Positions 53,061 through 64,000 of a stretch of 64,000 nucleotides of DNA are shown one piece after another. Numbering within the stretch: the stretch's first letter is position 1; each line of letters opens with the position of its first letter. A program made the translations under genes and the position numbers. A model generated the notes under the pieces. The model had not been told where the DNA came from, made no database searches, and saw only the letters and a program-made list of their open reading frames with translations. Source of the DNA: Limnoperna fortunei (lineage: Eukaryota; Mollusca; Bivalvia; Mytilida; Modiolidae); assembly GCA_944474755.1 (NCBI GenBank), contig OX104113.1:57246074-57310073 (forward strand). The letters run 5' to 3'.

Positions 53061-56000
53061 AGAACCACTCAATAAACATTACAAAACTGAATAAAGAACC
53101 AGTCAATAAACTGTACAAAACTGAATAAAAAACCAGTCAATAAACATTACAAAACTGAATAAAGAACCAGTCAATAAACTGTACAAAACTCAAAAAAGAA
53201 CCAGTCAATAAACTGTACTAAACTAAATAAAGAAACAGTCAATAAACTGTACAAAACTAAATAAAGAAACAGTCAATAAACTGTACAAAACTCAATAAAG
53301 AACCAGTCAATAAACTGTACAAAACTGAACAAAGAACCAGTCAATAAACTGTACAAAACGCAATAAAGAAACAGTCAATAAACTGTACAAAACTGAATAA
53401 AGAACCAGTCAATAAACTGTACAAAACTCAATAAAGAACCAGTCAATAAATTGTACACAAACTCAAGAAAGAAACAGTCAATAAACTGTACAAAACTCAA
53501 TAAAGAACCAGTCAATAAACTGTACAAAACTCAATAAAGAAGCAGTCAATAAACTGTACAAACCTGAATAAAGAACCAGTCAATAAACATAAAAAACTGA
53601 ATAAAGAACCAGTCAATAAACTGTACAAAACTAAATAAAGAACCAGTCAATAAACTGTACAAAACTCAAAAAAACCAGTCAATAAACTGTACAAACCTGA
53701 ATAAAGAACCAGTCAATAAACATTACAAAACTGAATAAAGAACCAGTCAATAAACTGTACAAAACAGAATAAAAAACCAGTCAATAAATTGTACACTAAC
53801 TCAAAAAAGAAACAGTCAATAAACTGTACAAAACTCAATAAAGAAACAGTCAATAAACTGAACAAAACTTAATAAAGAAACAGTCAATAAACTGTACAAA
53901 ACTGAATAAAGAACCAGTCAATAAACTGTACAAAAATAAATAAAGAACCAGTTAATAAATTGGACACAAACTCAAAAAAGAGCAAGTCAATAAACTGTGC
54001 AAAACTTAATAAAGAACCAGTCAATAAACTGTACAAAACTCAATAAAGAACCAGTCAATAAATTGTACACAAACTCAATTAAGAACCAGTCAATAAATTG
54101 TACACAAACTCAATAAAGAACCAGTCAATAAACATTACAAAACTGAATAAAGAACCAGTCAATAAACTGTACAAAACTCAATAAAGAAACAGTCAATAAA
54201 CTGTAAAAAACTCAATAAAGAACCAGTCAATAAACTGTACAAAAATAAATAAAGAAACAGTCAATAAACTGTACAAAACTCATTAAAGAAACAGTCAATA
54301 ACCTGTACAAAACTCAATAAAGAACCAGTCAATAAACTGTACAAAATTCAATAAAGAACCAGTCAATAACTGTAGAAAACTAAATAAAGAAACAGTCAAT
54401 AAACTGTACAAAACTAAATAAAGAACCAGTCAATAAACTGTACAAAACTAAAGAAAGAAACAGTCAATAAATTGTACACAAACTCAATAAAGAACCAGTA
54501 AATAAACTGTAGAAAACTGAAAAAAGAACCAGTCAATAAACTGTACAAAACTCAAAACAGAACCAGTCAATAAACTGTACAAAACTAAATAAAGAAACAG
54601 TCAATATACTGTACAAAACTAAATAAAGAACCAGTCAATAAATTGTACACAAACTCAATAAAGAACCAGTCAATAAACTGTAGAAAACTGAATAAAGAAC
54701 CAGTAAATAAATTGTACACAAACTCAATAAAGAAGCAGTCAATAAACTGTACAAAACTCAATAAAGAACCAGTCAATAAACTTTACAAAACTCAATAAAG
54801 AACAGTCAATAAACTGTACAAAACTCAATAAAGAACCAGTCAATAAACTGTACAAAACTCAATAAAGAACCAGTCAATAACTGTACAAAACTGAATAAAG
54901 AACCAGTCAATAAACTGTACAAAACTCAATAAAGAACCACTCAATAAACATTACAAAACTGAATAAAGAACCAGTCAATAAACTGTACAAAACTGAATAA
55001 AAAACCAATCAATAAACATTACAAAACTGAATAAAGAACCAGTCAATAAACTGTACAAAACTCAAAAAAGAACCAGTCAATAAACTGTACTGAACTAAAT
55101 AAAGAAACAGTCAATAAACTGTACAAAACTAAATAAAGAAACAGTCAATAAACTGTACAAAACTCAATAAAGAACCAGTCAAAAAACTGTACAAAACTGA
55201 ACAAAGAACCAGTTAATAAACTGTACAAAACGCAATAAAGAAACAGTCAATAAACTGTACAAAACTGAATAAAGAACCAGTCAATAAACTGTACAAAACT
55301 CAATAAAGAACCAGTCAATAAATTGTACACAAACTCAAGAAAGAAACAGTCAATAAACGGTACAAAACTCAATAAAGAACCAGTCAATAAACTGTACAAA
55401 ACTAAATAAAGAAACACTCAATAAACTGTACAAAGCTAAATAAAAAACCAGTCAATAAACTGTACAAAACTAAATAAAGAACCAGTCAATAAATTGTACA
55501 CAAACTAAATAAAGAACCAGTCAATAAACTGTACAAAACTCAATAAAGAACCAGTCAATAAACTATACAAAACTAAATAAAGAAACAGTCAATAAACTGT
55601 ACAAAACTAAATAAAGAAACAGTCAATAAACTTTAATAAACTAAATAAAGAAACAGTCAATAAACTGTACAAAACCCAATAAAGAACCAGTCATTAAACT
55701 GTACAAACTCAATAAAGAACCAGTCAATAAATTGTACACAAACTAAATAAAGAACCAGTCAATACACTGTACAAAAAATAAAGAACCAGTCAATAAACTG
55801 TACAAAACTAAATAAAGAAACAGTCAATAAACTGTACAAAACTAAATAAAGAAACAGTCAATAAACTGTAATAAACTAAATAAAGAAACAGTCAATAAAC
55901 TGTACAAAACTCAATAAAGAACCAGTCAATAAACATTACAAAACTCAATAAAGAACCAGTCAATAAACTGTACAAAACTCAATAAAGAACCAGTCATTAA

Positions 56001-57025
56001 ACTGTACAAACTCAATAAAGAACCAGTCAATAAATTGTACACAAACTGAATAAAGAAGCAGTCAATAAACTGTGCAAAACTCAATAAAGAACCACTCAAT
56101 AAACATTACAAAACTGAATAAAGAACCAGTCAATAAACTGTACAAAACTGAATAAAAAACCAGTCAATAAACATTACAAAACTGAATAAAGAACCAGTCA
56201 ATAAACTGTACAAAACTCAAAAAAGAACCAGTCAATAAACTGTACTAAACTAAATAAAGAAACAGTCAATAAACTGTACAAAACTCAATAAAGAACCAGT
56301 CAATAAACTGTACAAAACTGAACAAAGAACCAGTCAATAAACTGTACAAAACGCAATAAAGAAACAGTCAATAAACTGTACAAAACTGAATAAAGAACCA
56401 GTCAATAAACTGTACAAAACTCAATAAAGAACCAGTCAATAAATTGTACACAAACTCAAGAAAGAAACAGTCAATAAACTGTACAAAACTCAATAAAGAA
56501 CCAGTCAATAAACTGTACAAAACTCAATAAAGAAGCAGTCAATAAACTGTACAAACCTGAATAAAGAACCAGTCAATAAAGATACAAAACTGAATAAAGA
56601 ACCAGTCAATAAACTGTACAAAACTAAATAAAGAACCAGTCAATAAACTGTACAAAACTCAATAAAAAACCAGTCAATAAACTGTACAAACCTGAATAAA
56701 GAACCAGTCAATAAACATTACAAAACTGAATAAAGAACCAGTCAATAAACTGTACAAAACAGAATAAAAAACCAGTCAATAAATTGTACACTAACTCGAA
56801 AAAGAAACAGTCAATAAACTGTACAAACCTCAATAAAGAAACAGTCAATAAACTGTACAAAACTTAATAAAGAAACAGTCAATAAACTGTACAAAACTGA
56901 ATAAAGAACCAGTCAATAAACTGTACAAAAATAAATAAAGAACCAGTTAATAAATTGGACACAAACTCAAAAAAGAGCCAGTCAATAAACTGTACAAAAC
57001 TTAATAAAGAACCAGTCAATAAACT

Positions 57026-57043
57026 GTACAAAACGTACAAAAC
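57026..57043 (+). repeat. 9-bp microduplication GTACAAAAC
   Basis: GTACAAAAC occurs twice in direct succession here (57,026-57,034 and 57,035-57,043), adding nine bases to one monomer. It is one of very few length changes in the window that are neither one base nor close to a whole monomer. It could be simple slippage, or a join between an AAACGTA monomer and the CAAAACTC part of another. Confidence 0.8.
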
Positions 57044-57269
57044 TCAATAAAGAACCAGTCAATAAATTGTACACAAACTCAATTAAGAACCAGTCAATAA
57101 ATTGTACACAAACTCAATAAAGAACCAGTCAATAAACATTACAAAACTGAATAAAGAACCAGTCAATAAACTGTACAAAACTCAATAAAGAAACAGTCAA
57201 TAAACTGTACAAAACTCAATAAAGAACCAGTCAATAAACTGTACAAAAATAAATAAACAGTCAATAAAC

Positions 57270-58220
57270 TGTACAAAACTCAATAAAGAAGAAGTCAATA
57301 AACTGTACAAAACTGAACAAAGAACCAGTCAATAAACTGTACAAAACGCAATAAAGAAACAGTCAATAAACTGTACAAAACTGAATAAAGAACCAATCAA
57401 TAAACTGTACAAAACTCAATAAAGAACCAGTCAATAAATTGTACACAAACTCAAGAAAGAAACAGTCAATAAACTGTACAAAACTCAATAAAGAACCAGT
57501 CAATAAACTGTACAAAACTCAATAAAGAAGCAGTCAATAAACTGTACAAACCTGAATAAAGAACCAGTCAATAAACATACAAAACTGAATAAAGAACCAG
57601 TCAATAAACTGTACAAAACTAAATAAAGAACCAGTCAATAAACTGTACAAAACTCAATAAAAAACCAGTCAATAAACTGTACAAACCTGAATAAAGAACC
57701 AGTCAATAAACATTACAAAACTCAATAAAGAACCAGTCATTAAACTGTACAAACTCAATAAAGAACCAGTCAATAAATTGTACACAAACTCAATAAAGAA
57801 GCAGTCAATAAACTATTCAAAACTCAATAAAGAACCAGTCAATAAACTTTACAAAACTCAATAAAGAAACAGTCAATAAACTGTACAAAACTGAATAAAG
57901 ATCCAGTCAATAAACTGTACAAAACTCAATAAAGAACCAGTCAATAACTGTTCAAAACTGAACAAAGAACCAGTCAATAAACTGTACAAAACTCAATAAA
58001 GAACCACTCAATAAACATTACAAAACTGAATAAAGAACCAGTCAATAAACTGTACAAAACTGAATAAAAAACCAGTCAATAAACATTACAAAACTGAATA
58101 AAGAACCAGTCAATAAACAGTACAAAACTAAAAAAAAACAGTCAATAAACTGTACAAAACTAAATAAAGAAACAGTCAATAAATTGTACACAAACTACAT
58201 AAAGAACCAGTCAATAAACT
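57270..58220 (+). repeat. Satellite segment with a second CATACAAAAC copy
   Basis: Sequence at about 57,290-57,720 matches 56,290-56,720 at a displacement of 996 bp (GATACAAAAC at 56,581 and CATACAAAAC at 57,577). It also matches about 5,087 bp downstream (62,664). Beyond 57,720 it follows the CATTAAAC order. An AAACAGTAC variant at 58,118 recurs at 60,151. No gene is seen. Confidence 0.75.
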
Positions 58221-59460
58221 GTACAAAACTCAATAAAGAACCAGTCAATAAACTGTACAAAACTAAACAAAGAAACAGTCAATAAACTGTACAAAACTAA
58301 ATAAAGAAACAGTCAATAAACTGTAATAAATTAAATAAAGAAACAGTCAATAAACTGTACAAAACTCAATAAAGAACCAGTCAATAAACATTACAAAACT
58401 GAATAAAGAACCAGTCAATAAACTGTACAAAACTTAATAAAGAACCAGTCATTAAACTTTAAAAACTCAATAAAGAACCAGTCAATAAATTGTACACAAA
58501 CTCAATAAAGAAGCAGTCAATAAACTGTACAAAACTCAATAAAGAACCAGTCAATAAACTTTACAAAACTCAATAAAGAAACAGTCAATAAACTGTACAA
58601 AACTCAATAAAGAACCAGTCAATAACTGTACAAAACTGAACAAAGAACCAGTCAATAAACTGTACAAAACTCAATAAAGAACCACTCAATAAAAATTACA
58701 AAACTGAATAAAGAACCAGTCAATAAACTGTACAAAACTGAATAAAAAAACAGTCAATAAACATTACAAAAATGAATAAAGAACCAGTCAATAAACTGTA
58801 CAAAACTCAAAAAAAACAGTCAATAAACTGAACAAAACTAAATAAAGAAACAGTCAATAAACTGTACAAAACTCAATAAAGAACCAGTCAATAAACTGTA
58901 CAAAACTAAATAAAGAAACAGTCAATAAACTGTACAAAACTAAATAAAGAAACAGTCAATAAACTGTAATAAACTAAATAAAGAAACAGTCAATAAACTG
59001 TACAAAACTCAATAAAGAACCAGTCAATAAACATTACAAAACTGAATAAAGAACCAGTCAATAAACTGTACAAAACTCAATAAAGAACCAGTCATTAAAC
59101 TGTACAAACTCAATAAAGAACCAGTCAATAAATTGTACACAAACTCAATAAAGAAGCAGTCAATAAACTGTACAAAACTCAATAAAGAACCAGTCAATAA
59201 ACTTTACAAAACTCAATAAAGAAACAGTCAATAAACTGTACAAAACTGAACAAAGAACCAGTCAATAAACTGTACAAAACTCAATAAAGAACCACTCAAT
59301 AAAAATTACAAAACTGAATAAAGAACCAGTCAATAAACTGTACAAAACTGAATAAAAAAACAGTCAATAAACATTACAAAACTGAATAAAGAACCAGTCA
59401 ATAAACTGTACAAAACTCAAAAAAAACAGTCAATAAACTGAACAAAACTAAATAAAGAAA
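58220..59460 (+). repeat. 644-bp tandem duplication
   Basis: TGTAATAAA junctions (58,321 and 58,964) and CATTAAAC (58,450 and 59,094) recur about 644 bp apart. Later markers, such as the CCACTC monomer followed by AAAAATTAC, recur about 610 bp apart after loss of a monomer in the second copy. Units are about 58,220-58,860 and 58,861-59,460. The same roughly 645-bp unit returns at 60.67-61.97 kb. Confidence 0.78.
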
Positions 59461-59779
59461 CAGTCAATAAACTGTACAAAACTAAATAAAGAAACAGTCA
59501 ATAAACTGTACAAATCTAAATAAAGAAACAGTCAATAAACTGTACAAAACTGAATAAAGAAACAGTCATTAAACTGTACAAAACTAAATAAAGAACCAGT
59601 CAATAAACTGTACAAAACTAAATAAAGAAACACTCAATAAACTGTACAAAACTAAATAAAAAACCAGTCAATAAACTGTACAAAACTAAATAAAGAACCA
59701 GTCAATAAATTGTACACAAACTAAATAAAGAACCAGTCAATAAACTGTACAAAACTCAATAAAGAACCAGTCATTAAAC

Positions 59780-62700
59780 TGTACAAAACTCAATAAAGAA
59801 CCAGTCATTAAACTGTACAAACTCAATAAAGAAGCAGTCAATAAACTGTTCAAAACTCAATAAAGAACCAGTCAATAAACTTTACAAAACTCAATAAAGA
59901 AACAGTCAATAAACTGTACAAAACTGAATAAAGATCCAGTCAATAAACTGTACAAAACTCAATAAAGAACCAGTCAATAACTGTACAAAACTGAACAAAG
60001 AACCAGTCAATAAACTGTACAAAACTCAATAAAGAACCACTCAATAAACATTACAAAACTGAATAAAGAACCAGTCAATAAACTGTACAAAACTGAATAA
60101 AAAACCAGTCAATAAACATTACAAAACTGAATAAAGAACCAGTCAATAAACAGTACAAAACTAAAAAATAACAGTCAATAAACTGTACAAAACTAAATAA
60201 AGAAACAGTCAATAAATTGTACACAAACTACATAAAGAACGAGTCAATAAACTGTACAAAACTCAATAAAGAACCAGTCAATAAACTGTACAAAACTAAA
60301 TAAAGAAACAGTCAATAAACTGTACAAAACTAAATAAAGAAACAGTCAATAAACTGTAATAAACTACATAAAGAAACAGTCAATAAACTGTACAAAACTC
60401 AATAAAGAACCAGTCAATAAACATTACAAAACTGAATAAAGAACCAGTCAATAAACTGTACAAAACTCAATAAAGAACCAGTCATTAAACTGTACAAACT
60501 CAATAAAGAACCAGTCAATAAATTGTACACAAACTCAATAAAGAAGCAGTCAATAAACTGTACAAAACTCAATAAAGAACCAGTCAATAAACTTTACAAA
60601 ACTCAATAAAGAAACAGTCAATAAACTGTACAAAACTGAACAAAGAACCAGTCAATAAACTGTACAAAACTCAATAAAGAACCACTCAATAAAAATTACA
60701 AAACTGAATAAAGAACCAGTCAATAAACTGTACAAAACTCAATAAAAAAACAGTCAATAAACATTACAAAACTGAATAAAGAACCAGTCAATAAACTGTA
60801 CAAAACTCAAAAAAAAACAGTCAATAAACTGAACAAAACTAAATAAAGAAACAGTCAATAAACTGTACAAAACTAAATAAAGAAACAGTCAATAAACTGT
60901 ACAAATCTAAATAAAGAAACAGTCAATAAACTGTACAAAACTGAATAAAGAAACAGTCATTAAACTGTACAAAACTAAATAAAGAACCAGTCAATAAACT
61001 GTACAAAACTAAATAAAGAAACACTCAATAAACTGTACAAAACTAAATAAAAAACCAGTCAATAAACTGTACAAAACTAAATAAAGAACCAGTCAATAAA
61101 TTGTACACAAACTAAATAAAGAACCAGTCAATAAACTGTACAAAACTCAATAAAGAACCAGTCAATATACTGTACAAAACTAAATAAAGAAACAGTCAAT
61201 AAACTGTACAAAACTAAATAAAGAAACAGTCAATAAACTGTAATAAACTAAATAAAGAAACAGTCAATAAACTGTACAAAACTCAATAAAGAACCAGTCA
61301 ATAAACATTACAAAACTCATTAAAGAACCACTCAATAAAAATTACAAAACTGAATAAAGAACCAGTCAATAAACTGTACAAAACTGAATAAAAAAACAGT
61401 CAATAAACATTACAAAACTGAATAAAGAACCAGTCAATAAACTGTACAAAACTCAAAAAAAACAGTCAATAAACTGAACAAAACTAAATAAAGAAACAGT
61501 CAATAAACTGTACAAAACTAAATAAAGAAACAGTCAATAAACTGTACAAATCTAAATAAAGAAACAGTCAATAAACTGTACAAAACTGAATAAAGAAACA
61601 GTCAATAAACTGTACAAAACTAAATAAAGAGCCAGTCAATAAACTGTACAAAACTAAATAAAGAAACACTCAATAAACTGTACAAAACTAAATAAAAAAC
61701 CAGTCAATAAACTGTACAAAACTAAATAAAGAACCAGTCAATAAATTGTACACAAACTAAAAAAAGAACCAGTCAATAAACTGTACAAAACTCAATAAAG
61801 AATCAGTCAATATACTGTACAAAACTAAATAAAGAAACAGTCAATAAACTGTACAAAACTAAATAAAGAAACAGTCAATAAACTGTATTAAACTAAATAA
61901 AGAAACAGTCAATAATCTGTACAAAACTCAATAAAGAACCAGTCAATAAACATTACAAAACTCATTAAAGAACCAGTCAATAAACTGTACAAAACTCAAT
62001 AAAGAACCAGTCATTAAATTGTACAAACTCAATAAAGAACCAGTCAATAAATTGTACACAAACTCAATAAAGAAGCAGTCAATAAACTGTACAAAACTCA
62101 ATAAAGAACCAGTCAATAAACATTACAAAACTCAATAAAGAACAGTCAATAAACTGTACAAAACTGAATAAAGAACCAGTCAATAAACTGTACAAAACTC
62201 AATAAAGAACCAGTCAATAACTGTACAAAACTGAATAAAGAACCAGTCAATAAACTGTACAAAACTCAAAAAAGAACCAGTCAATAAACATTACAAAACT
62301 GAATAAAGAACCAGTCAATAAACTGTACAAAACTGAATAAAAAACCAGTCAATAAACATTACAAAACTGAATAAAGAACCAGTCAATAAACTGTACAAAA
62401 CTGAACAAAGAACCAGTCAATAAACTGTACAAAACGCAATAAATAAACAGTCAATAAACTGTACAAAACTGAATAAAGAACCAGTCAATAAACTGTACAA
62501 AACTCAATAAAGAACCAGTCAATAAATTGTACACAAACTCAAGAAAGAAACAGTCAATAAACTGTACAAAACTCAATAAAGAACCAGTCAATAAACTGTA
62601 CAAAACTCAATAAAGAAGCAGTCAATAAACTGTACAAACCTGAATAAAGAACCAGTCAATAAACATACAAAACTGAATAAAGAACCAGTCAATAAACTGT

Positions 62701-64000
62701 ACAAAACTAAATAAAGAACCAGTCAATAAACTGTACAAAACTCAATAAAAAATCAGTCAATAAACTGTACAAACCTGAATAAAGAACCAGTCAATAAACA
62801 TTACAAAACTCAATAAAGAACCAGTCATTAAACTGTACAAACTCAATAAAGAAGCAGTCAATAAACTGTTCAAAACTCAATAAAGAACCAGTCAATAAAC
62901 TTTACAAAACTCAATAAAGAAACAGTCAATAAACTGTACAAAACTGAATAAAGATCCAGTCAATAAACTGTACAAAACTCAATAAAGAACCAGTCAATAA
63001 CTGTACAAAACTGAACAAAGAACCAGTCAATAAACTGTACAAAACTCAATAAAGAACCACTCAATAAACATTACAAAACTGAATAAAGAACCAGTCAATA
63101 AACTGTACAAAACTGAATAAAAAACCAGTCAATAAACATTACAAAACTGAATAAAGAACCAGTCAATAAACAGTACAAAACTAAAAAATAACAGTCAATA
63201 AACTGTACAAAACTAAATAAAGAAACAGTCAATAAATTGTACACAAACTACATAAAGAACGAGTCAATAAACTGTACAAAACTCAATAAAGAACCAGTCA
63301 ATAAACTGTACAAAACTAAATAAAGAAACAGTCAATAAACTGTACAAAACTAAATAAAGAAACAGTCAATAAACTGTAATAAACTAAATAAAGAAACAGT
63401 CAATAAACTGTACAAAACTCAATAAAGAACCAGTCAATAAACATTACAAAACTGAATAAAGAACCAGTCAATAAACTGTACAAAACTCAATAAAGAACCA
63501 GTCATTAAACTGTACAAACTCAATAAAGAACCAGTCAATAAATTGTACACAAACTCAATAAAGAAGCAGTCAATAAACTGTACAAAACTCAATAAAGAAC
63601 CAGTCAATAAACTTTACAAAACTCAATAAAGAAACAGTCAATAAACTGTACAAAACTGAACTAAGAACCAGTCAATAAACTGTACAAAACTCAATAAAGA
63701 ACCACTCAATAAAAATTACAAAACTGAATAAAGAACCAGTCAATAAACTGTACAAAACTGAATAAAAAAACAGTCAATAAACATTACAAAACTGAATAAA
63801 GAACCAGTCAATAAACTGTACAAAACTGAAAAAAAAACAGTCAATAAACTGAACAAAACTAAATAAAGAAACAGTCAATAAACTGTACAAAACTAAATAA
63901 AGAAACAGTCAATAAACTGTACAAATCTAAATAAAGAAACAGTCAATAAACTGTACAAAACTGAATAAAGAAACAGTCATTAAACTGTACAAAACTAAAT
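59780..64000 (+). repeat. 3,020-bp tandem duplication, cut by the window end
   Basis: Unit 1 is about 59,780-62,800; unit 2 starts near 62,800 and runs past the window. The private CTAAAAAATA monomer (60,161 to 63,181) and GAACGAGTCA variant (near 60,238 and 63,258) recur at exactly 3,020 bp. Both units also lack the TTGTACAC monomer that normally follows CATTAAAC (59,821 and 62,841). About 1.2 kb of unit 2 is visible. Confidence 0.86.
60670..61970 (+). repeat. 645-bp tandem duplication nested in the 3,020-bp unit
   Basis: Private variants recur 645-646 bp apart: the CCACTC monomer followed by AAAAATTAC (60,681 and 61,327), CAAATCT (60,902 and 61,547), CAATATAC (near 61,165 and 61,809) and ACTCATTAAAG (near 61,316 and 61,961). 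Units are about 60,670-61,315 and 61,316-61,970. No second unit of this kind is seen in the visible part of the next 3,020-bp copy, which is cut off before that point. Confidence 0.8.

Larger units (their letters stand above)
52160..57270 (+). repeat. 3.0-3.2-kb tandem duplication
   Basis: Unit 1 is about 52,160-55,390 and unit 2 about 55,391-57,270. The ACACTC monomer (52,181 to 55,410) and CATTAAAC (52,463 to 55,691) recur at 3,228-3,229 bp. After losses in unit 2 the TTGGACAC (53,960 to 56,955) and AAACTTAATAAAG (54,003 and 57,000 regions) variants recur at about 2,996 bp. The matched part stops near 54,270/57,270, so the second unit is incomplete or was overwritten by another exchange. 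Confidence 0.78.
1..64000 (+). repeat. 34-bp satellite DNA array filling the window
   Basis: Every part of the window reads as head-to-tail copies of a monomer of about 34 bp. The monomer opens with TGTACAAAAC, has CAATAAAG in the middle and ends CAGTCAATAAAC. Monomer lengths are mostly 33-35 bp. All copies lie in the same orientation, and I saw no inversion, unique spacer, gene, RNA gene or transposon. The array is cut by both window edges. The consensus has 18 A, 7 C, 3 G and 6 T, so it is AT-rich with strong A-over-T and C-over-G strand skew. Arrays of this scale are known from eukaryotic centromeric, pericentromeric and subtelomeric heterochromatin. That placement is inference, since nothing here identifies the species or chromosome position. 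I do not recognise the monomer as a named satellite. Confidence 0.97.

Noticed and set aside
57026..57043. Target-site duplication from a transposon
   Set aside because: The 9-bp direct repeat is immediately adjacent, with nothing between the copies, so it is a microduplication and not a flank of an insertion.
1..64000. CRISPR array
   Set aside because: The period is about 34 bp with no unique spacers; the repeats abut head to tail. There are no cas genes or leader.
1..64000. Replication-origin iterons or a plasmid partition repeat
   Set aside because: Iteron and partition arrays have a handful to some tens of copies beside a replication or partition gene. Here there are about 1,880 copies and no gene.
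1..64000. Telomeric repeat or simple microsatellite
   Set aside because: No TTAGGG, TTTAGGG or similar short telomere unit is present, and the unit is 34 bp with structured variants.
1..64000. CENP-B box or yeast ARS consensus in the monomer
   Set aside because: The CENP-B box needs TTCG and CGGG, but the consensus has no CpG. The nearest minus-strand match to the ARS core, around CTTTATTGAGT, fails at fixed positions.
1..64000. TGTACAAA as Pumilio/PUF RNA-binding sites
   Set aside because: PUF sites need UGUA followed by N-A-U-A. The monomer gives UGUACAAA, with A where U is required, and there is no evidence of a transcript.
1..64000. Exciting new gene system hidden in the array
   Set aside because: I read the sequence throughout and saw only satellite monomers. 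No stretch longer than a few bases departs from the monomer pattern, so no gene cassette can be supported.

Overview
The whole 64 kb window is a single uninterrupted tandem satellite array. I found no gene, RNA gene, transposon or unique spacer on either strand. The monomer is about 34 bp (a clean example is 103-136), so dividing the window length by the monomer length gives roughly 1,880 head-to-tail copies. All of them point the same way, and the array runs off both ends of the window. The consensus is AT-rich (10 of 34 bases are G or C), strongly skewed to A and C on the given strand, free of CpG, and carries the hexamer AATAAA twice per monomer. Nothing in the sequence names the species. 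An array of this size, purity and layered structure is typical of eukaryotic constitutive heterochromatin (centromeric, pericentromeric or subtelomeric), so I infer a eukaryote with a long-read assembly. I cannot tell plant from animal or other lineages.

The information lies in the variant monomers. Recurrent variants include ones starting ATTAC instead of TGTAC, 33-bp forms missing one base, a 35-bp TTGTACACAAAC form, monomers with an A-run, and rarer ones carrying TTGGACAC or CAAATCT. They recur in fixed order as higher-order blocks of 0.2-5.5 kb, and neighbouring blocks are themselves tandemly duplicated. By following private variants I traced about twenty duplications. The main ones are 3.74 kb (about 2,350-9,825), 1,666 bp (7,700-11,030), 2,617 bp (12,190-17,390), 3,261 bp (14,891-21,437), 1,624 bp (22,070-24,590), 984 bp (24,590-26,430), 3,765 bp (25,608-33,020), 2.96-2.99 kb (31,860-37,810), 2,684 bp (38,610-44,210), 1.84-1.90 kb (44,290-48,020), 914 bp (49,200-50,930), 3.0-3.2 kb (52,160-57,270), 644 bp (58,220-59,460), 645 bp (60,670-61,970) and 3,020 bp (59,780 to the window end).

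Region by region, two marker blocks divide the array. TTGGACAC monomers occur at 2.4-10.8 kb and 33.5-57.0 kb but not between. CAAATCT monomers occur once at 478 and then only from 28.1 kb to the end. This gives about four zones: 0-12 kb, 12-28/33 kb, 33-57 kb and 57-64 kb. The last zone is built on a roughly 645-bp unit. Overlapping duplications can be put in order of age in places; for example, the 2,617-bp event preceded the 3,261-bp one. The picture fits repeated unequal exchange or replication slippage, with no selection for a reading frame. Duplication boundaries are read by eye and are uncertain by roughly one monomer or more, because flanking monomers are nearly identical.
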